A stretch of 64,000 bases of DNA from Streptomyces sp. ERV7 (GCF_001653515.1 NZ_LYOY01000040.1:1178001-1242000); one strand, 5' to 3'; counted from the first letter of the stretch, positions 41,812 to 50,465 are shown. The notes: a model not told the origin generated them from the letters alone. Numbers and translations: made by a program.

Positions 41812-43131
41812 CTACGCCGCCCGTGCCCGCCGGGCCACGGAACGCGCCCGTCGGGCCAGTTTCCGTACCGTCGCGTTGCGGGGGATGAAGGCGAGCTGGC
41901 CGGGGATCGCGCCCGGCAGGGCCAGGGTGGTGAGGCGGCGGCGTTTGAAGTAGCGCCAGGTGTGCGGGGTCAGATGGCGGGAGAGGTAGCGCTCGGCCGC
42001 GGGGCGCAGATCGGGGCGGATCTCGGACTGCATCGCGTAGCCGACCGCCGCCACCAGCGCCGCCAGGTCGTGCGGCGGCTCGGGCGCCTCGCCCTCCAGC
42101 GGCGGCAGCAGCGCGTCCACCAGCGTCACCGGCACCCGGTTGCTGTTCTGGTAGGGGGTGAGGCGGTCCAGGAGCAGATCCGTGCCGGTGCGGGCGACCG
42201 GGATGCCGTAGAACGCGGACGCGGTCAGCAGCGCGGTGGAGAAGCAGCCGACCACCAGCGCCGGGGCGATGCGCTCGTAGAGCACCTCGGCCAGCAACGG
42301 GCTCTCCAGGACGGTCAGTCCGACGCCCAGCCCCTCGGCCTCGGTGCGCAGCGCGTCGGACCAGGCGGGCGGCGCCGAGGGGTGCGGCTTGAACACGATC
42401 TCGCGGTGGCCGCGCGCGGCCGCGCCCCGCACCATGGCGAGGTGCAGCTCCTCCTCCTCGGCCTCGGTGAGGATCGAGAGCGCGGCCAGGTACTGGCCGA
42501 GCAGCAGCGCCGCGCCCTCGGGCACGTCCGGCTCGGCTCCCTGGGCGGCCAGTTCGCCCACCACCTTGGTGAAGGCCGCCGTCGGGATCACCTCGGCGCC
42601 GACCCCGAACTCGCCGAGCAGCAGCGGATCGAGGCCCGGCACCAGGTCCAGGTGCAGCACGCGCCGCACCCGCGAACCCACCAGCGGGTCCAGCTTGTTG
42701 CGGGTGGGGCCGTAGCTCATCAGCCCGTCCGCGTACACGTGCAGCGGCGCGTCCGGGAAGAGCTGGGCGACCGCGCCCGCCGGGTTGACCTGGATCGACT
42801 CGACGGCCAGCTCGATCCGGTCGTCCCCGAGGTCCCAGGCGCGCCGCAGCTGCCGCTCCCACAGCGGGACGTCGTCCGCGCGCGGCGCCCAGCCGCCCGG
42901 GTGCATCGGCGCGATGGTCTCGTTCCACGAGAGCACCCCGTCGAAGCGCCCCCGCAGCGCCGCGAAGCCCGGCATCGTGTCGAGCGAGGGCGAAGTCTCG
43001 GGGATCGGGGCGTTGTTGCTGACCAGGAGCAGTCGCCGGTCGGCCGGGCCGAAGCAGTCGCTGTCGATCGCGGCGGCCAGCGTCGCCACTCCGTACAGCG
43101 TCGTGGCCAGGAAGATCTGAGTCGTACGCAT
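41812..43131 (-). CDS. Polysialyltransferase-like GT-B glycosyltransferase
   Basis: A 439-aa protein of the alpha-2,8-polysialyltransferase-like (POLYST) group. It has an Asp/Glu-Gly type segment (HVYADGLMSYG), the HP motif (IVFKPHPSAPP) and a late GCFSTALLTASAF Ser/Thr motif, the three marks of bacterial sialyltransferases in GT38/GT52-type families. The C-terminus is strongly basic (ARRARSVARRARAA), suiting membrane association. It overlaps the upstream GT2 gene by one base. Probably adds nonulosonate residues to a wall polymer. Confidence 0.8.
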   Translation of the reverse strand: MRTTQIFLATTLYGVATLAAAIDSDCFGPADRRLLLVSNNAPIPETSPSLDTMPGFAALRGRFDGVLSWNETIAPMHPGGWAPRADDVPLWERQLRRAWDLGDDRIELAVESIQVNPAGAVAQLFPDAPLHVYADGLMSYGPTRNKLDPLVGSRVRRVLHLDLVPGLDPLLLGEFGVGAEVIPTAAFTKVVGELAAQGAEPDVPEGAALLLGQYLAALSILTEAEEEELHLAMVRGAAARGHREIVFKPHPSAPPAWSDALRTEAEGLGVGLTVLESPLLAEVLYERIAPALVVGCFSTALLTASAFYGIPVARTGTDLLLDRLTPYQNSNRVPVTLVDALLPPLEGEAPEPPHDLAALVAAVGYAMQSEIRPDLRPAAERYLSRHLTPHTWRYFKRRRLTTLALPGAIPGQLAFIPRNATVRKLARRARSVARRARAA

Positions 43132-44117
43132 CAGGCCGCGGCCCCCGCCGAGGTGAGGGAGTTCGCGCGTCCGCGCAGCCGCCGCAGCCGGGAGGCGCGG
43201 CCCGAGTCCATCGAGTCGAGCGCCTCTTTGAGAATGTCCTGCGGCATCCTTTTCAGCGCTCCCGCACTCATTGTCCGCAGTTTGCGAGCCACGGCCGGTT
43301 CGAACCTTTCACTGTTTCCCAGGTGGTGGGAAATGATGGCGCAGTACGTCCGTACCGCCTTCGGCAGCAGTTCCGCGGAATGTGGATCTTGAGCTGTTTC
43401 CTCGATTACCTGGTCGAATGCCCGGATGAAATCGAGCTGGCGTACGTCACCGATCTGCGTGAGTGAAGTGGCCACTCCGCGCCGGTAGTAGACGCCGAGC
43501 AGACCCACCACCGCGAAGGACTCCGCCTCCCGGTGCAGCCGCCAGATCCACGGCCGGTCCTCGGCCGTGCGCAGCCCGTCGGTGAAGTGCAGCAGACCGC
43601 GTTCCACCAGGCGCCGGTGGTAGATCCCGGCCCAGGCGAACGCGTAGTCCACCGAGGTCGAGCGGGTGGTCGGCAGGATCGCCGCACGCGGGTCGAGCAC
43701 CTCGCCGCGCCGCCCGTGCGGCACCCGCTGCACCGAGCGCTGACTGCCGGTGCACTGCACGTGGTCGGTGCGCAGGAAGTCGCAGCCCAACTCCTCGATG
43801 GTGGCGACCAGCCGGGAGTAGTAGCCGGGCGCCAGCCAGTCGTCCCCGTCGAGGAAGGTGACGTACTCGCCGCGCGCCGCGTCGATACCGGTGTTGCGCG
43901 CGGTGGCGAGACCGCCGTTCTTCTCGTGTCTGAGGACCACCGCCCCCGGCAGCTCGCGCTCGGCGCGGGCGAGGAGCGCGGCCGTACCGTCCGAGGAGCA
44001 GTCGTCGACCAGAAGGAACTCGAAGTCCTCACGCGCGTTGTCGCGCAGACTTCTCAGGGTGTCGGGGGCATAGGTGCGCACGTTGTAGAACGGCACGACC
44101 ACGGAGAGCTTGACCAC
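43131..44117 (-). CDS. Glycosyltransferase family 2
   Basis: A 328-aa GT-A enzyme. The N-terminus LSVVVPFYNVRTYAPDTL, LLVDDCSSDGT (nucleotide site), GLATARNTGID and FLDGDDWL (DxD-type metal site) are clear. The C-terminal ~100 residues lie in DNA of lower GC (about 43250-43460) with less biased codons than neighbours, suggesting a different evolutionary history. It is first of two minus-strand genes and is divergent from the nonulosonate genes; likely part of the same wall-polymer assembly. Confidence 0.9.
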   Translation of the reverse strand: MVKLSVVVPFYNVRTYAPDTLRSLRDNAREDFEFLLVDDCSSDGTAALLARAERELPGAVVLRHEKNGGLATARNTGIDAARGEYVTFLDGDDWLAPGYYSRLVATIEELGCDFLRTDHVQCTGSQRSVQRVPHGRRGEVLDPRAAILPTTRSTSVDYAFAWAGIYHRRLVERGLLHFTDGLRTAEDRPWIWRLHREAESFAVVGLLGVYYRRGVATSLTQIGDVRQLDFIRAFDQVIEETAQDPHSAELLPKAVRTYCAIISHHLGNSERFEPAVARKLRTMSAGALKRMPQDILKEALDSMDSGRASRLRRLRGRANSLTSAGAAA

Positions 44118-44304
44118 CCGGGTGACGCTAAGCGGCCCCGCGTCATTCGCCCTGTCCGTGCGAGGGATGTTGGGTGAACACTGGGCGACCGGCCAATTAA
44201 CCGGGTCGCTTTTCGGGCTCTTTCTTCATTCGTAGACGCGCTGTTAACCATCTGTTGCGGTCCAGTTGGGCCGCCAAACGGAATGGATTCCTAGCTTCTT
44301 CGAC

Positions 44305-45636
44305 GTGCCGTCACGTACGAACCCCACCGACACCCCGCCGCGGATCGCCGTTCTCGCCGATTCCGACACCCGGTGGAAATGGGGTGCCCTCACCGCCCGC
44401 CGGATCGCCGAGCGCCCGCCCGAGCTCAGCGGCTTCCTGCTGCGCGGCCGGGCCACCCCCACCCCGCGCCAGCTCGCCGAGGTCGGCGTCGACGCCGACG
44501 CCCTGCGCGAGGTGACGATGGCCGCGTTCCTGCGGTCCGTGCGGTCCGTCGAGCGCGAGCCGTACGACGTGGTGGTCCTCGCGCTGGTCGGCGGCGCCGC
44601 CCAGGCCGCCCTGCACGGCCTCGCCCGGCTGTGGCCGGCCGGCACCCGCAGGCCCGTCCTGGTCACCGGCTACGTCGGCGTCGTCTACGAGAAGCTCGCC
44701 GACGGCCTGCTGCTGCGCCACGGCGCCGACGTGGTCCTCGCCAACTCCCGCCACGACGCCGAGCGGTTCCGCGCGGTGTACGAGGGCGTGGGCGCCGACG
44801 CCTCGGCGGTGACCGAGGCCGCCCTGCCCTTCCTCGGGGGAGCGCCCTACCGGCCCGAGCCGGGCCGCGACACCGTCGTCTTCGCCGTCCAGCCCTCGGT
44901 GCCCGAGAGCCGCGCCGACCGGCTCTATCTGCTGCGGCGCCTGATCGGCCACGCCCGCCGCCACCCCGGCCGCGAGGTGCTGCTCAAGCTGCGCTCCAAG
45001 CCCGGCGAGCACACCACGCACATCGAGGAGCAGCCCTACCAGAAGCTCGTCCGCTCGCTGGATCCGCCGCCCAACTTCCGTCTGGTGTACGGGAACATGG
45101 GCGAGGTCCTGGACCGCACCGACCTGCTGGTCACGGTCTCCTCGACGGCCGCCCTGGAGTCCCTGCACCGCTCGGTGCCCACCGCCGTCCTGACCGACCT
45201 GGGCGTACGCGAGAACCTCGGCAACCACCACTTCGTGGGCTCGGGCTGCCTGGCCTCCTGGGACGAGCTGGACGCCGGCCACCGCCCGAGCCCCGACGCC
45301 GGCTGGCTCGCCGCGCAGGGCGTCGCGCCCGGCGACGCGTACGCCACCGCCTTCGACGCGGCCCGCGCGCGCATCGCCCACCTCCTGGCCCGCCCCGCCC
45401 TGCCGCCCGTGCGGCCCTACTACACACCCGCCACCGCGCCCGGCTATCTGCCCGGCATCCTCGCCCGCCACCACCTCGCCCCCGACGGCACCCCGCTGCC
45501 GGGCGCCGCGCCCGAGACGGAGGCCACCGGCGTACGCCGCCTGGTGCGCGACGCCGTACGGGACGCGGCCCGCGGGGCCTACCGCCACGGAGTGCAGCGC
45601 GTGGCCCCGGTCATCCGCCGGATGGGAGAACTCTGA
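44305..45636 (+). CDS. Putative glycosyltransferase, DUF6716-type
   Basis: A 443-aa soluble protein beginning PPRIAVLADSDTRWKWG, with VVLALVGGAAQAALHGL, RPVLVTGYVGVVYEKLADG, GADVVLANSRHDAERF and a second half with LLKLRSKPGEHTTHIEE and VTVSSTAALES, the two-Rossmann plan of GT-B enzymes. This matches what I recall as DUF6716 putative glycosyltransferases in Streptomyces nonulosonate loci. GTG at 44305 is chosen since TAGCTT stands 7 nt upstream (leaderless). Its stop overlaps the ATG of the NeuA-HAD gene. Sugar specificity unknown. Confidence 0.75.
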   Translation: MPSRTNPTDTPPRIAVLADSDTRWKWGALTARRIAERPPELSGFLLRGRATPTPRQLAEVGVDADALREVTMAAFLRSVRSVEREPYDVVVLALVGGAAQAALHGLARLWPAGTRRPVLVTGYVGVVYEKLADGLLLRHGADVVLANSRHDAERFRAVYEGVGADASAVTEAALPFLGGAPYRPEPGRDTVVFAVQPSVPESRADRLYLLRRLIGHARRHPGREVLLKLRSKPGEHTTHIEEQPYQKLVRSLDPPPNFRLVYGNMGEVLDRTDLLVTVSSTAALESLHRSVPTAVLTDLGVRENLGNHHFVGSGCLASWDELDAGHRPSPDAGWLAAQGVAPGDAYATAFDAARARIAHLLARPALPPVRPYYTPATAPGYLPGILARHHLAPDGTPLPGAAPETEATGVRRLVRDAVRDAARGAYRHGVQRVAPVIRRMGEL

Positions 45637-46901
45637 TGAACGCGCAGCCTCCGACGCCCCCGCAGCCCGCGGCGAACGCCCGGCCCGCCGCGAACGCCCG
45701 GCCCGGGAAGGTCCTGGCCGTGATCCCGGCCCGGGGCGGCTCCAAGGGGGTCCCCGGCAAGAACCTCACCGCGGTCGGCGGCGTCCCGCTGGTCGTCCGG
45801 GCCGTACAGGCCTGCCTCGCCGCCCGCCACGTCACGGATGTCGCCGTCTCCACGGACGACCCGGCGATCGCGTCCGCGGCCGCCGCGGCCGGGGCGCACG
45901 TGGTCGTACGCCCCGCCGCCATCGCGGGGGACACCGCGACCAGCGAGGCGGCCGTGCTGCACGCCCTCGAAGGGCACCCGGACGCCGAGGCCGTGCTGCT
46001 CGTGCAGTGCACCAGCCCGTTCCTGACCCACGAGGACGTCGAGGGCGTCGCCGAGGCGGTCGTCGTGGACGGCGCCGACACGGCCGTCACCGTCGCCCCC
46101 TTCCACGGCTTCGTCTGGCGCGAGTCGGAGCGGGAGGGCGGCGAGGGCATGGGCCACGACAAGTCCTTCCGCCCGCGCCGCCAGGACCGCCCCCAGGACT
46201 TCCTGGAGACCGGCGCCGCCTACGCCATGGACGCCGCCGGCTTCCGCACCCACCGGCACCGCTTCTTCGGGCACACCGCGCTGGTGCGGACCGACCCGGC
46301 CCGGGTCCTGGAGATCGACGACCCGCACGACCTGGCCCGCGCCCGCGCGCTCGCGCCGCTGCTCGACCCGGTCCGCACCCCGGCCCGGGGCGACGTCGAC
46401 GCGGTCGTCCTCGACTTCGACGGCACCCAGACCGACGACCGGGTGCTCATCGACTCCGAGGGCCGCGAACTGGTGGCCGTGCACCGGGGCGACGGGCTCG
46501 GCGTCGCGGCCCTGCGCCGCTCCGGCCTGAAGCTGCTGATCCTCTCCACCGAGCAGAACCCGGTGGTCGCCGCCCGCGCCCGCAAGCTCAAGATCCCCGT
46601 GCTGCACGGCGTCGACCGCAAGGACCTCGCCCTGAAGCAGTGGTGCGAGGAGCAGGCGGTCGACCCGGCACGGGTGCTCTACGCGGGCAACGACGTCAAC
46701 GACCTGCCCTGCTTCTCCCTCGTCGGCTGGCCGGTCGCGGTCGCCGACGCCCATGACTCCGTGCGCGCCGCCGCGCGCACGGTCACCGCCACCCCCGGCG
46801 GTGAGGGCGCGATCCGCGAGATCGCCGCCTGGCTCCTCGGACCCGAGCTCCACCACACCCCTTCGCTGAACCCCCCGCTCCACAACTCCCCTGCCCAGTA
46901 A
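45636..46901 (+). CDS. CMP-nonulosonate cytidylyltransferase fused to HAD phosphatase
   Basis: A 421-aa bifunctional protein. Residues ~25-245 are NeuA-like (AVIPARGGSKGVPGKN for CTP, VQCTSPFL, ETGAAYAMD); residues ~250-405 are a KdsC-type HAD domain (VLDFDGTQTD, ILSTEQNP, VLYAGNDVNDLPCF). This fusion fits a pathway where a nonulosonate-9-phosphate (such as Kdn-9-P) is dephosphorylated and activated with CTP. A short PPTPPQPAANARPAANARP tail opens the protein. Overlaps the previous stop by one base; neuB follows in 12 bp. Confidence 0.92.
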   Translation: MNAQPPTPPQPAANARPAANARPGKVLAVIPARGGSKGVPGKNLTAVGGVPLVVRAVQACLAARHVTDVAVSTDDPAIASAAAAAGAHVVVRPAAIAGDTATSEAAVLHALEGHPDAEAVLLVQCTSPFLTHEDVEGVAEAVVVDGADTAVTVAPFHGFVWRESEREGGEGMGHDKSFRPRRQDRPQDFLETGAAYAMDAAGFRTHRHRFFGHTALVRTDPARVLEIDDPHDLARARALAPLLDPVRTPARGDVDAVVLDFDGTQTDDRVLIDSEGRELVAVHRGDGLGVAALRRSGLKLLILSTEQNPVVAARARKLKIPVLHGVDRKDLALKQWCEEQAVDPARVLYAGNDVNDLPCFSLVGWPVAVADAHDSVRAAARTVTATPGGEGAIREIAAWLLGPELHHTPSLNPPLHNSPAQ

Positions 46902-46913
46902 GGACACCCCCTC

Positions 46914-47846
46914 ATGAGCAACCGTCTGCGCACCTTCGGCAGCCGTACCGCCGGACCGGGTCAGCCGGTGTACGTCACCGGTGAGATCGGCATCAACCAC
47001 AACGGTGACCTGGGCAACGCCCTCGCCCTGATCGACGCCGCCGCCGACGCGGGCTGCGACGCCGTCAAGTTCCAGAAGCGCACGCCGGAGATCTGCACCC
47101 CGCGCGACCAGTGGGACATCGAGCGCGACACCCCGTGGGGCCGGATGACGTACATCGACTACCGCCACCGGGTGGAGTTCGGCGAGTCGGAGTACCGCAC
47201 CATCGACGAGCACTGCAAGAAGCGCGGGATCGACTGGTTCGCCTCCCCGTGGGACACCGAGGCCGTCGCCTTCCTGGAGAAGTTCGACCTGCCGGCCCAC
47301 AAGGTCGCCTCCGCCTCGCTCACCGACGACGAGCTGCTGCGCGCCCTGCGCGCCACCGGCCGCACGGTGATCCTCTCCACCGGCATGTCGACCCCGAAGC
47401 AGATCCGGCACGCCGTCGAGGTGCTCGGCAGCGACAACATCCTGCTCTGCCACGCCACCTCCACGTACCCGGCCAAGGCCGAGGAGCTCAACCTGCGGGT
47501 CATCAACAGCCTGATGGCCGAGTACCCCAACGTGCCGATCGGCTACAGCGGCCACGAGACGGGCCTGCAGACCACGCTGGCCGCGGTCGCCCTCGGCGCC
47601 GCGTTCGTCGAGCGCCACATCACCCTGGACCGCGCGATGTGGGGCTCCGACCAGGCCGCCTCGGTCGAGCCGGGCGGACTGCAGCGTCTGGTCCGCGACA
47701 TCCGCACCATCGAGGCCGCGCTCGGCGACGGCGTCAAGAAGGTGTACGAGTCGGAGCTCGCCCCGATGAAGAAGCTGCGCCGGGTCAGCGGCGTCGTCGC
47801 CGAGGCCGAGGCGGCCGACGCCGACCGCGCGCCGGTCTCGGTCTGA
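46914..47846 (+). CDS. NeuB-family nonulosonate (sialic acid/Kdn) synthase, no SAF domain
   Basis: A 310-aa TIM-barrel synthase condensing PEP with a hexose or its 6-phosphate. Family marks are VTGEIGINHNGDL, AVKFQKRTPE, DWFASPWDTEA, STGMSTPKQI, HATSTYPA, IGYSGHETG and ERHITLDRAMWGSDQAAS. Typical NeuB proteins have ~345 residues with a C-terminal antifreeze-like SAF domain that completes the active site; here the chain ends soon after KKLRR, so that domain is missing. This may indicate a phosphorylated-sugar synthase or partner complementation. Ribosome-binding site AAGGAC. Confidence 0.92.
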   Translation: MSNRLRTFGSRTAGPGQPVYVTGEIGINHNGDLGNALALIDAAADAGCDAVKFQKRTPEICTPRDQWDIERDTPWGRMTYIDYRHRVEFGESEYRTIDEHCKKRGIDWFASPWDTEAVAFLEKFDLPAHKVASASLTDDELLRALRATGRTVILSTGMSTPKQIRHAVEVLGSDNILLCHATSTYPAKAEELNLRVINSLMAEYPNVPIGYSGHETGLQTTLAAVALGAAFVERHITLDRAMWGSDQAASVEPGGLQRLVRDIRTIEAALGDGVKKVYESELAPMKKLRRVSGVVAEAEAADADRAPVSV

Positions 47847-47861
47847 GACGGGGCGGCCGCC

Positions 47862-48959
47862 GTGCCTCGGGACACCACCGCCACGATCGCCTTCGTGGAG
47901 AGCCCGGTCCAGCTGCTCAACGTGCTGGAGTGGGCCCATTCCACCCGCCCGCTGCTGAACGGCGTGCCGGCCCAGCGGTCCGGGCCCGGGGACGCGGCCG
48001 CCCACGACGACCTCACCGTCGTCGTCCTCTCGCCCACCGACCCGATGTCGCGCGGCCAGCTGCGCCGGATGGCGGAGCTGGCCCACGAGGAGGGCATGCG
48101 GGTGCGCTGGGAGGAGGCGCGCGGCGGGCCCACCGCCCCGCTGCGCACCATCGCCGGGCTCCGCCCGCTGCTGCGCCGCGCCGACCGGATCGTCATCGGC
48201 GACCCCTTCTCGCGGTACGTCCAGCTGCTGCTCACCGTGGCGCGCGCCCGTGACCTGGTCGTCGTCGACGACGGCACGGCCACCATGGAGTTCGTCGCCC
48301 AACTGGACAGCGGCGAGCGGCTGGTCCGCTGGCACCGGCGCGGCAGCCGGGCGGGGGCGCGTGATGTGCTCTTCGCCCCGTTCGCCGCCTCGGCGCGCCG
48401 GCGCCTCACGCCGTCGCGGGGCCGTACGGTCGAGGTGTTCAGCGCCATGCCCGTACAGGCGCCGGAGGCGGTCACGGTCACCCCGAACACCTTCGGCTGG
48501 ACCCGGGCCAGATTCGGTCCGCCGCGCCTCACCAAGGGCGCGGACATGGTGGGCACCTCGCTGGTGGAGACAGGCGTGGTCGACCCCGAGCGCTATCTGG
48601 AGGCGGTCGCGGCCCTGGCCCGCACCCACGGCGCGACCCGGTACTTCGCCCACCGCCGCGAGTCCCCGGAGAAGCTGCGCACCCTGCACCTGCGGACCGG
48701 GCTTGAGATCGTCCGGCCGGACCTGCCGCTCGAACTCATCGCCCGGCGTGGCCCCGTCGGGCGCACGATCCTCAGTTTTCCCTCGACCGTGGTCCACACC
48801 CTGCCACCCGCCCTGGCGGGCACCGAGGTGCGCCTGCTGATCTGCGACATCGACCCCGGCTGGCTCACCGACAAGGCTTCCCCGCGCGCCCAGGGCTTCC
48901 TCGCGGACGTCACCGGCTCGGCCCGCGACGCCCACGGCCTGCGCATGGTCGCGGCCTGA
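47862..48959 (+). CDS. Sialyltransferase-like GT-B protein
   Basis: A 365-aa protein with a short N-terminal AFVESPVQLLNVLEW opening, as in GT52/polysialyltransferase-like enzymes, a D-D-G motif in LVVVDDGTATMEFV, a FAHRRESPEKL segment in place of the usual HP motif, and a late SFPSTVVHTLP Ser/Thr motif. These three marks suggest transfer from a CMP-nonulosonate. GTG start without a strong ribosome-binding site, 15 bp after neuB, so probably the last gene of the operon. Candidate Kdn transferase for the wall polymer. Confidence 0.75.
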   Translation: MPRDTTATIAFVESPVQLLNVLEWAHSTRPLLNGVPAQRSGPGDAAAHDDLTVVVLSPTDPMSRGQLRRMAELAHEEGMRVRWEEARGGPTAPLRTIAGLRPLLRRADRIVIGDPFSRYVQLLLTVARARDLVVVDDGTATMEFVAQLDSGERLVRWHRRGSRAGARDVLFAPFAASARRRLTPSRGRTVEVFSAMPVQAPEAVTVTPNTFGWTRARFGPPRLTKGADMVGTSLVETGVVDPERYLEAVAALARTHGATRYFAHRRESPEKLRTLHLRTGLEIVRPDLPLELIARRGPVGRTILSFPSTVVHTLPPALAGTEVRLLICDIDPGWLTDKASPRAQGFLADVTGSARDAHGLRMVAA

Positions 48960-49030
48960 GCGGGCACCCGGGCCATGGGCGCCGTCCGTCGCGGCGGGAG
49001 CCCGGGCCCGGGGCCGGGCGGCCCTTCGGC

Positions 49031-49096
49031 CTGAGACGGCGCTGAGACCGCTCTGAGAGCGCACTGGGAAACATCTGGGACACGCCTGAGAAACGG
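49031..49096. promoter_or_regulatory. Array of six 11-bp direct repeats (CTGRGA-N5)
   Basis: CTGAGAcggcg, CTGAGAccgct, CTGAGAgcgca, CTGGGAaacat, CTGGGAcacgc and CTGAGAaacgg lie head to tail with a strict 11-bp period. It occupies the 48960-49220 gene-free gap, ~125 bp before the M20 gene. Eleven-bp direct repeats are the binding format of OmpR/PhoB-type response regulators. The conserved half is CTGRGA. Confidence 0.75.
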
Positions 49097-49191
49097 GCGG
49101 CGAGTTTACCCAGCCTACGAGGCCGACAACCTTCCGGCAGTCAGAAATCTTTCCCCTATCGGGCTGAACTTTTGTTGATCGACGGTTAGTT

Positions 49192-49217
49192 GGCCCTTGA
49201 AGGGGCCTACCCTTCAA
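49192..49217 (+). other. Two mutually exclusive hairpins before the M20 gene
   Basis: TTGAAGGG (49197-49204) pairs with CCCTTCAA (49210-49217). The same AAGGGG bases can instead pair with GGCCCTT (49192-49198). The structure ends 3 nt before the GTG start. Confidence 0.55.
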
Positions 49218-49220
49218 CAG

Positions 49221-50465
49221 GTGAACCAGTTGATGTCGCGCGCCTCCGACGAACCTGAAGCCGATCAGCCCGGGGAAGCCCCGCTGCCCGGGTTGCTCCC
49301 CGAGCCCCTGCGCGCCGAACTCATCGCCTTCCGCCGGGACTTGCACATGCACCCCGAGCTGGGAAACCAGGAGTTCCGCACCACCGCGGCGATCAAGAAG
49401 CGCCTTGAGGCGGCCGGGCTCAAGCCCCGGGTCCTCGACAGCGGGACCGGACTCCTGTGCGATGTCGGCACCTGGAAGGGGGGACGGCCCATGCTGGCGA
49501 TCCGGGCGGACATCGACGCCCTGCCGATCCCGGACGCCAAAGTCAACGCGCCGTACCGCTCGACCGTCCCCGATCGGGCACATGCCTGCGGGCACGACAT
49601 CCACACCACCACCGTGCTCGGCACCGGCCTCGTGCTGGCCGAACTGGACCGGCAGGGCCTGCTCCCGCACCCGGTCCGGCTGGTCTTCCAGCCCGCCGAG
49701 GAGGTGCTGCCGGGCGGCGCCACCGACGCGATCCGGTCCGGCGCCCTCGACGGAGTGGGCAGGATCATCGCGGTGCACTGCGACCCGCGCGTCGACGCGG
49801 GCCGGATCGGGCTGCGCGCCGGGGCGATCACCTCGGCCTGCGACCGTCTGGAGATCACCCTGAACGGGCCGGGCGGCCACACCGCACGCCCGCATCTGAC
49901 CACCGACCTGGTCACCGCCGCCGCCCGGGTGGTCACCGACGTGCCCGCGCTGCTCGCCCGCCGGATCGACGCCCGCGCCGGGCTCGCCGTCACCTGGGGC
50001 CGGATCGACGCCGGGCACGCCTGCAACGTCATCCCGATGCGCGCGGAGCTGGCCGGAACCGTGCGCTGCCTCGACCTGGACGCCTGGCGCGACGCGCCCG
50101 ACAAGGTGCACGCCGCGATCGACGAGGTCGCCACTCTGCACGGTGCCAAGTCCGAGATCAACTACGTCCGCGGCGTGCCGCCGGTCGTCAACGATCCGGC
50201 CGTCGCCGAACTGCTGCGCGAGGCTCAGACGGCGCGCCGAGGGGCGTTCTCGGTCGAGGACACCGAGCAGAGTCTGGGTGGCGAGGACTTTTCGTGGTAC
50301 CTGGAGCATGTGCCGGGCGCGATGGCCCGCCTCGGCGTGCGCACTCCGGGGTCCGACGCCCGTCTTGACCTGCATCGGGGTGATTTCGACGCCGATGAGG
50401 CCGCCATCAAGGTCGGAGTGGAGCTGTTCACTGCCGCTGCGCTGCTGGAAGGACACCGTTCGTAA
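49221..50465 (+). CDS. M20-family amidohydrolase
   Basis: A 414-aa metallo-hydrolase of the amidohydrolase/aminoacylase branch (PF01546 plus M20 dimer domain). Metal and catalytic motifs are IRADIDALPI, HACGHDIHT, PAEEVLPGGA, HCDPRVDAG, the dimer-domain GGHTARPH and the C-terminal GGEDFSWYLE. It should cleave an N-acyl or similar amide in the cytoplasm. GTG at 49221 and ATG at 49233 (with AGGTG 9 nt upstream) are both plausible. Its upstream region carries an 11-bp repeat array and alternative hairpins. It precedes the nucleoside transport genes. Confidence 0.9.
   Translation: MNQLMSRASDEPEADQPGEAPLPGLLPEPLRAELIAFRRDLHMHPELGNQEFRTTAAIKKRLEAAGLKPRVLDSGTGLLCDVGTWKGGRPMLAIRADIDALPIPDAKVNAPYRSTVPDRAHACGHDIHTTTVLGTGLVLAELDRQGLLPHPVRLVFQPAEEVLPGGATDAIRSGALDGVGRIIAVHCDPRVDAGRIGLRAGAITSACDRLEITLNGPGGHTARPHLTTDLVTAAARVVTDVPALLARRIDARAGLAVTWGRIDAGHACNVIPMRAELAGTVRCLDLDAWRDAPDKVHAAIDEVATLHGAKSEINYVRGVPPVVNDPAVAELLREAQTARRGAFSVEDTEQSLGGEDFSWYLEHVPGAMARLGVRTPGSDARLDLHRGDFDADEAAIKVGVELFTAAALLEGHRS

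Noticed and set aside
45579..50456. Very long open frame antisense to the nonulosonate and M20 genes
   Set aside because: High-GC coding DNA leaves antisense frames free of stops. The translation is Gly/Arg/Val-rich low complexity with no domains, while the plus strand has well-formed genes.
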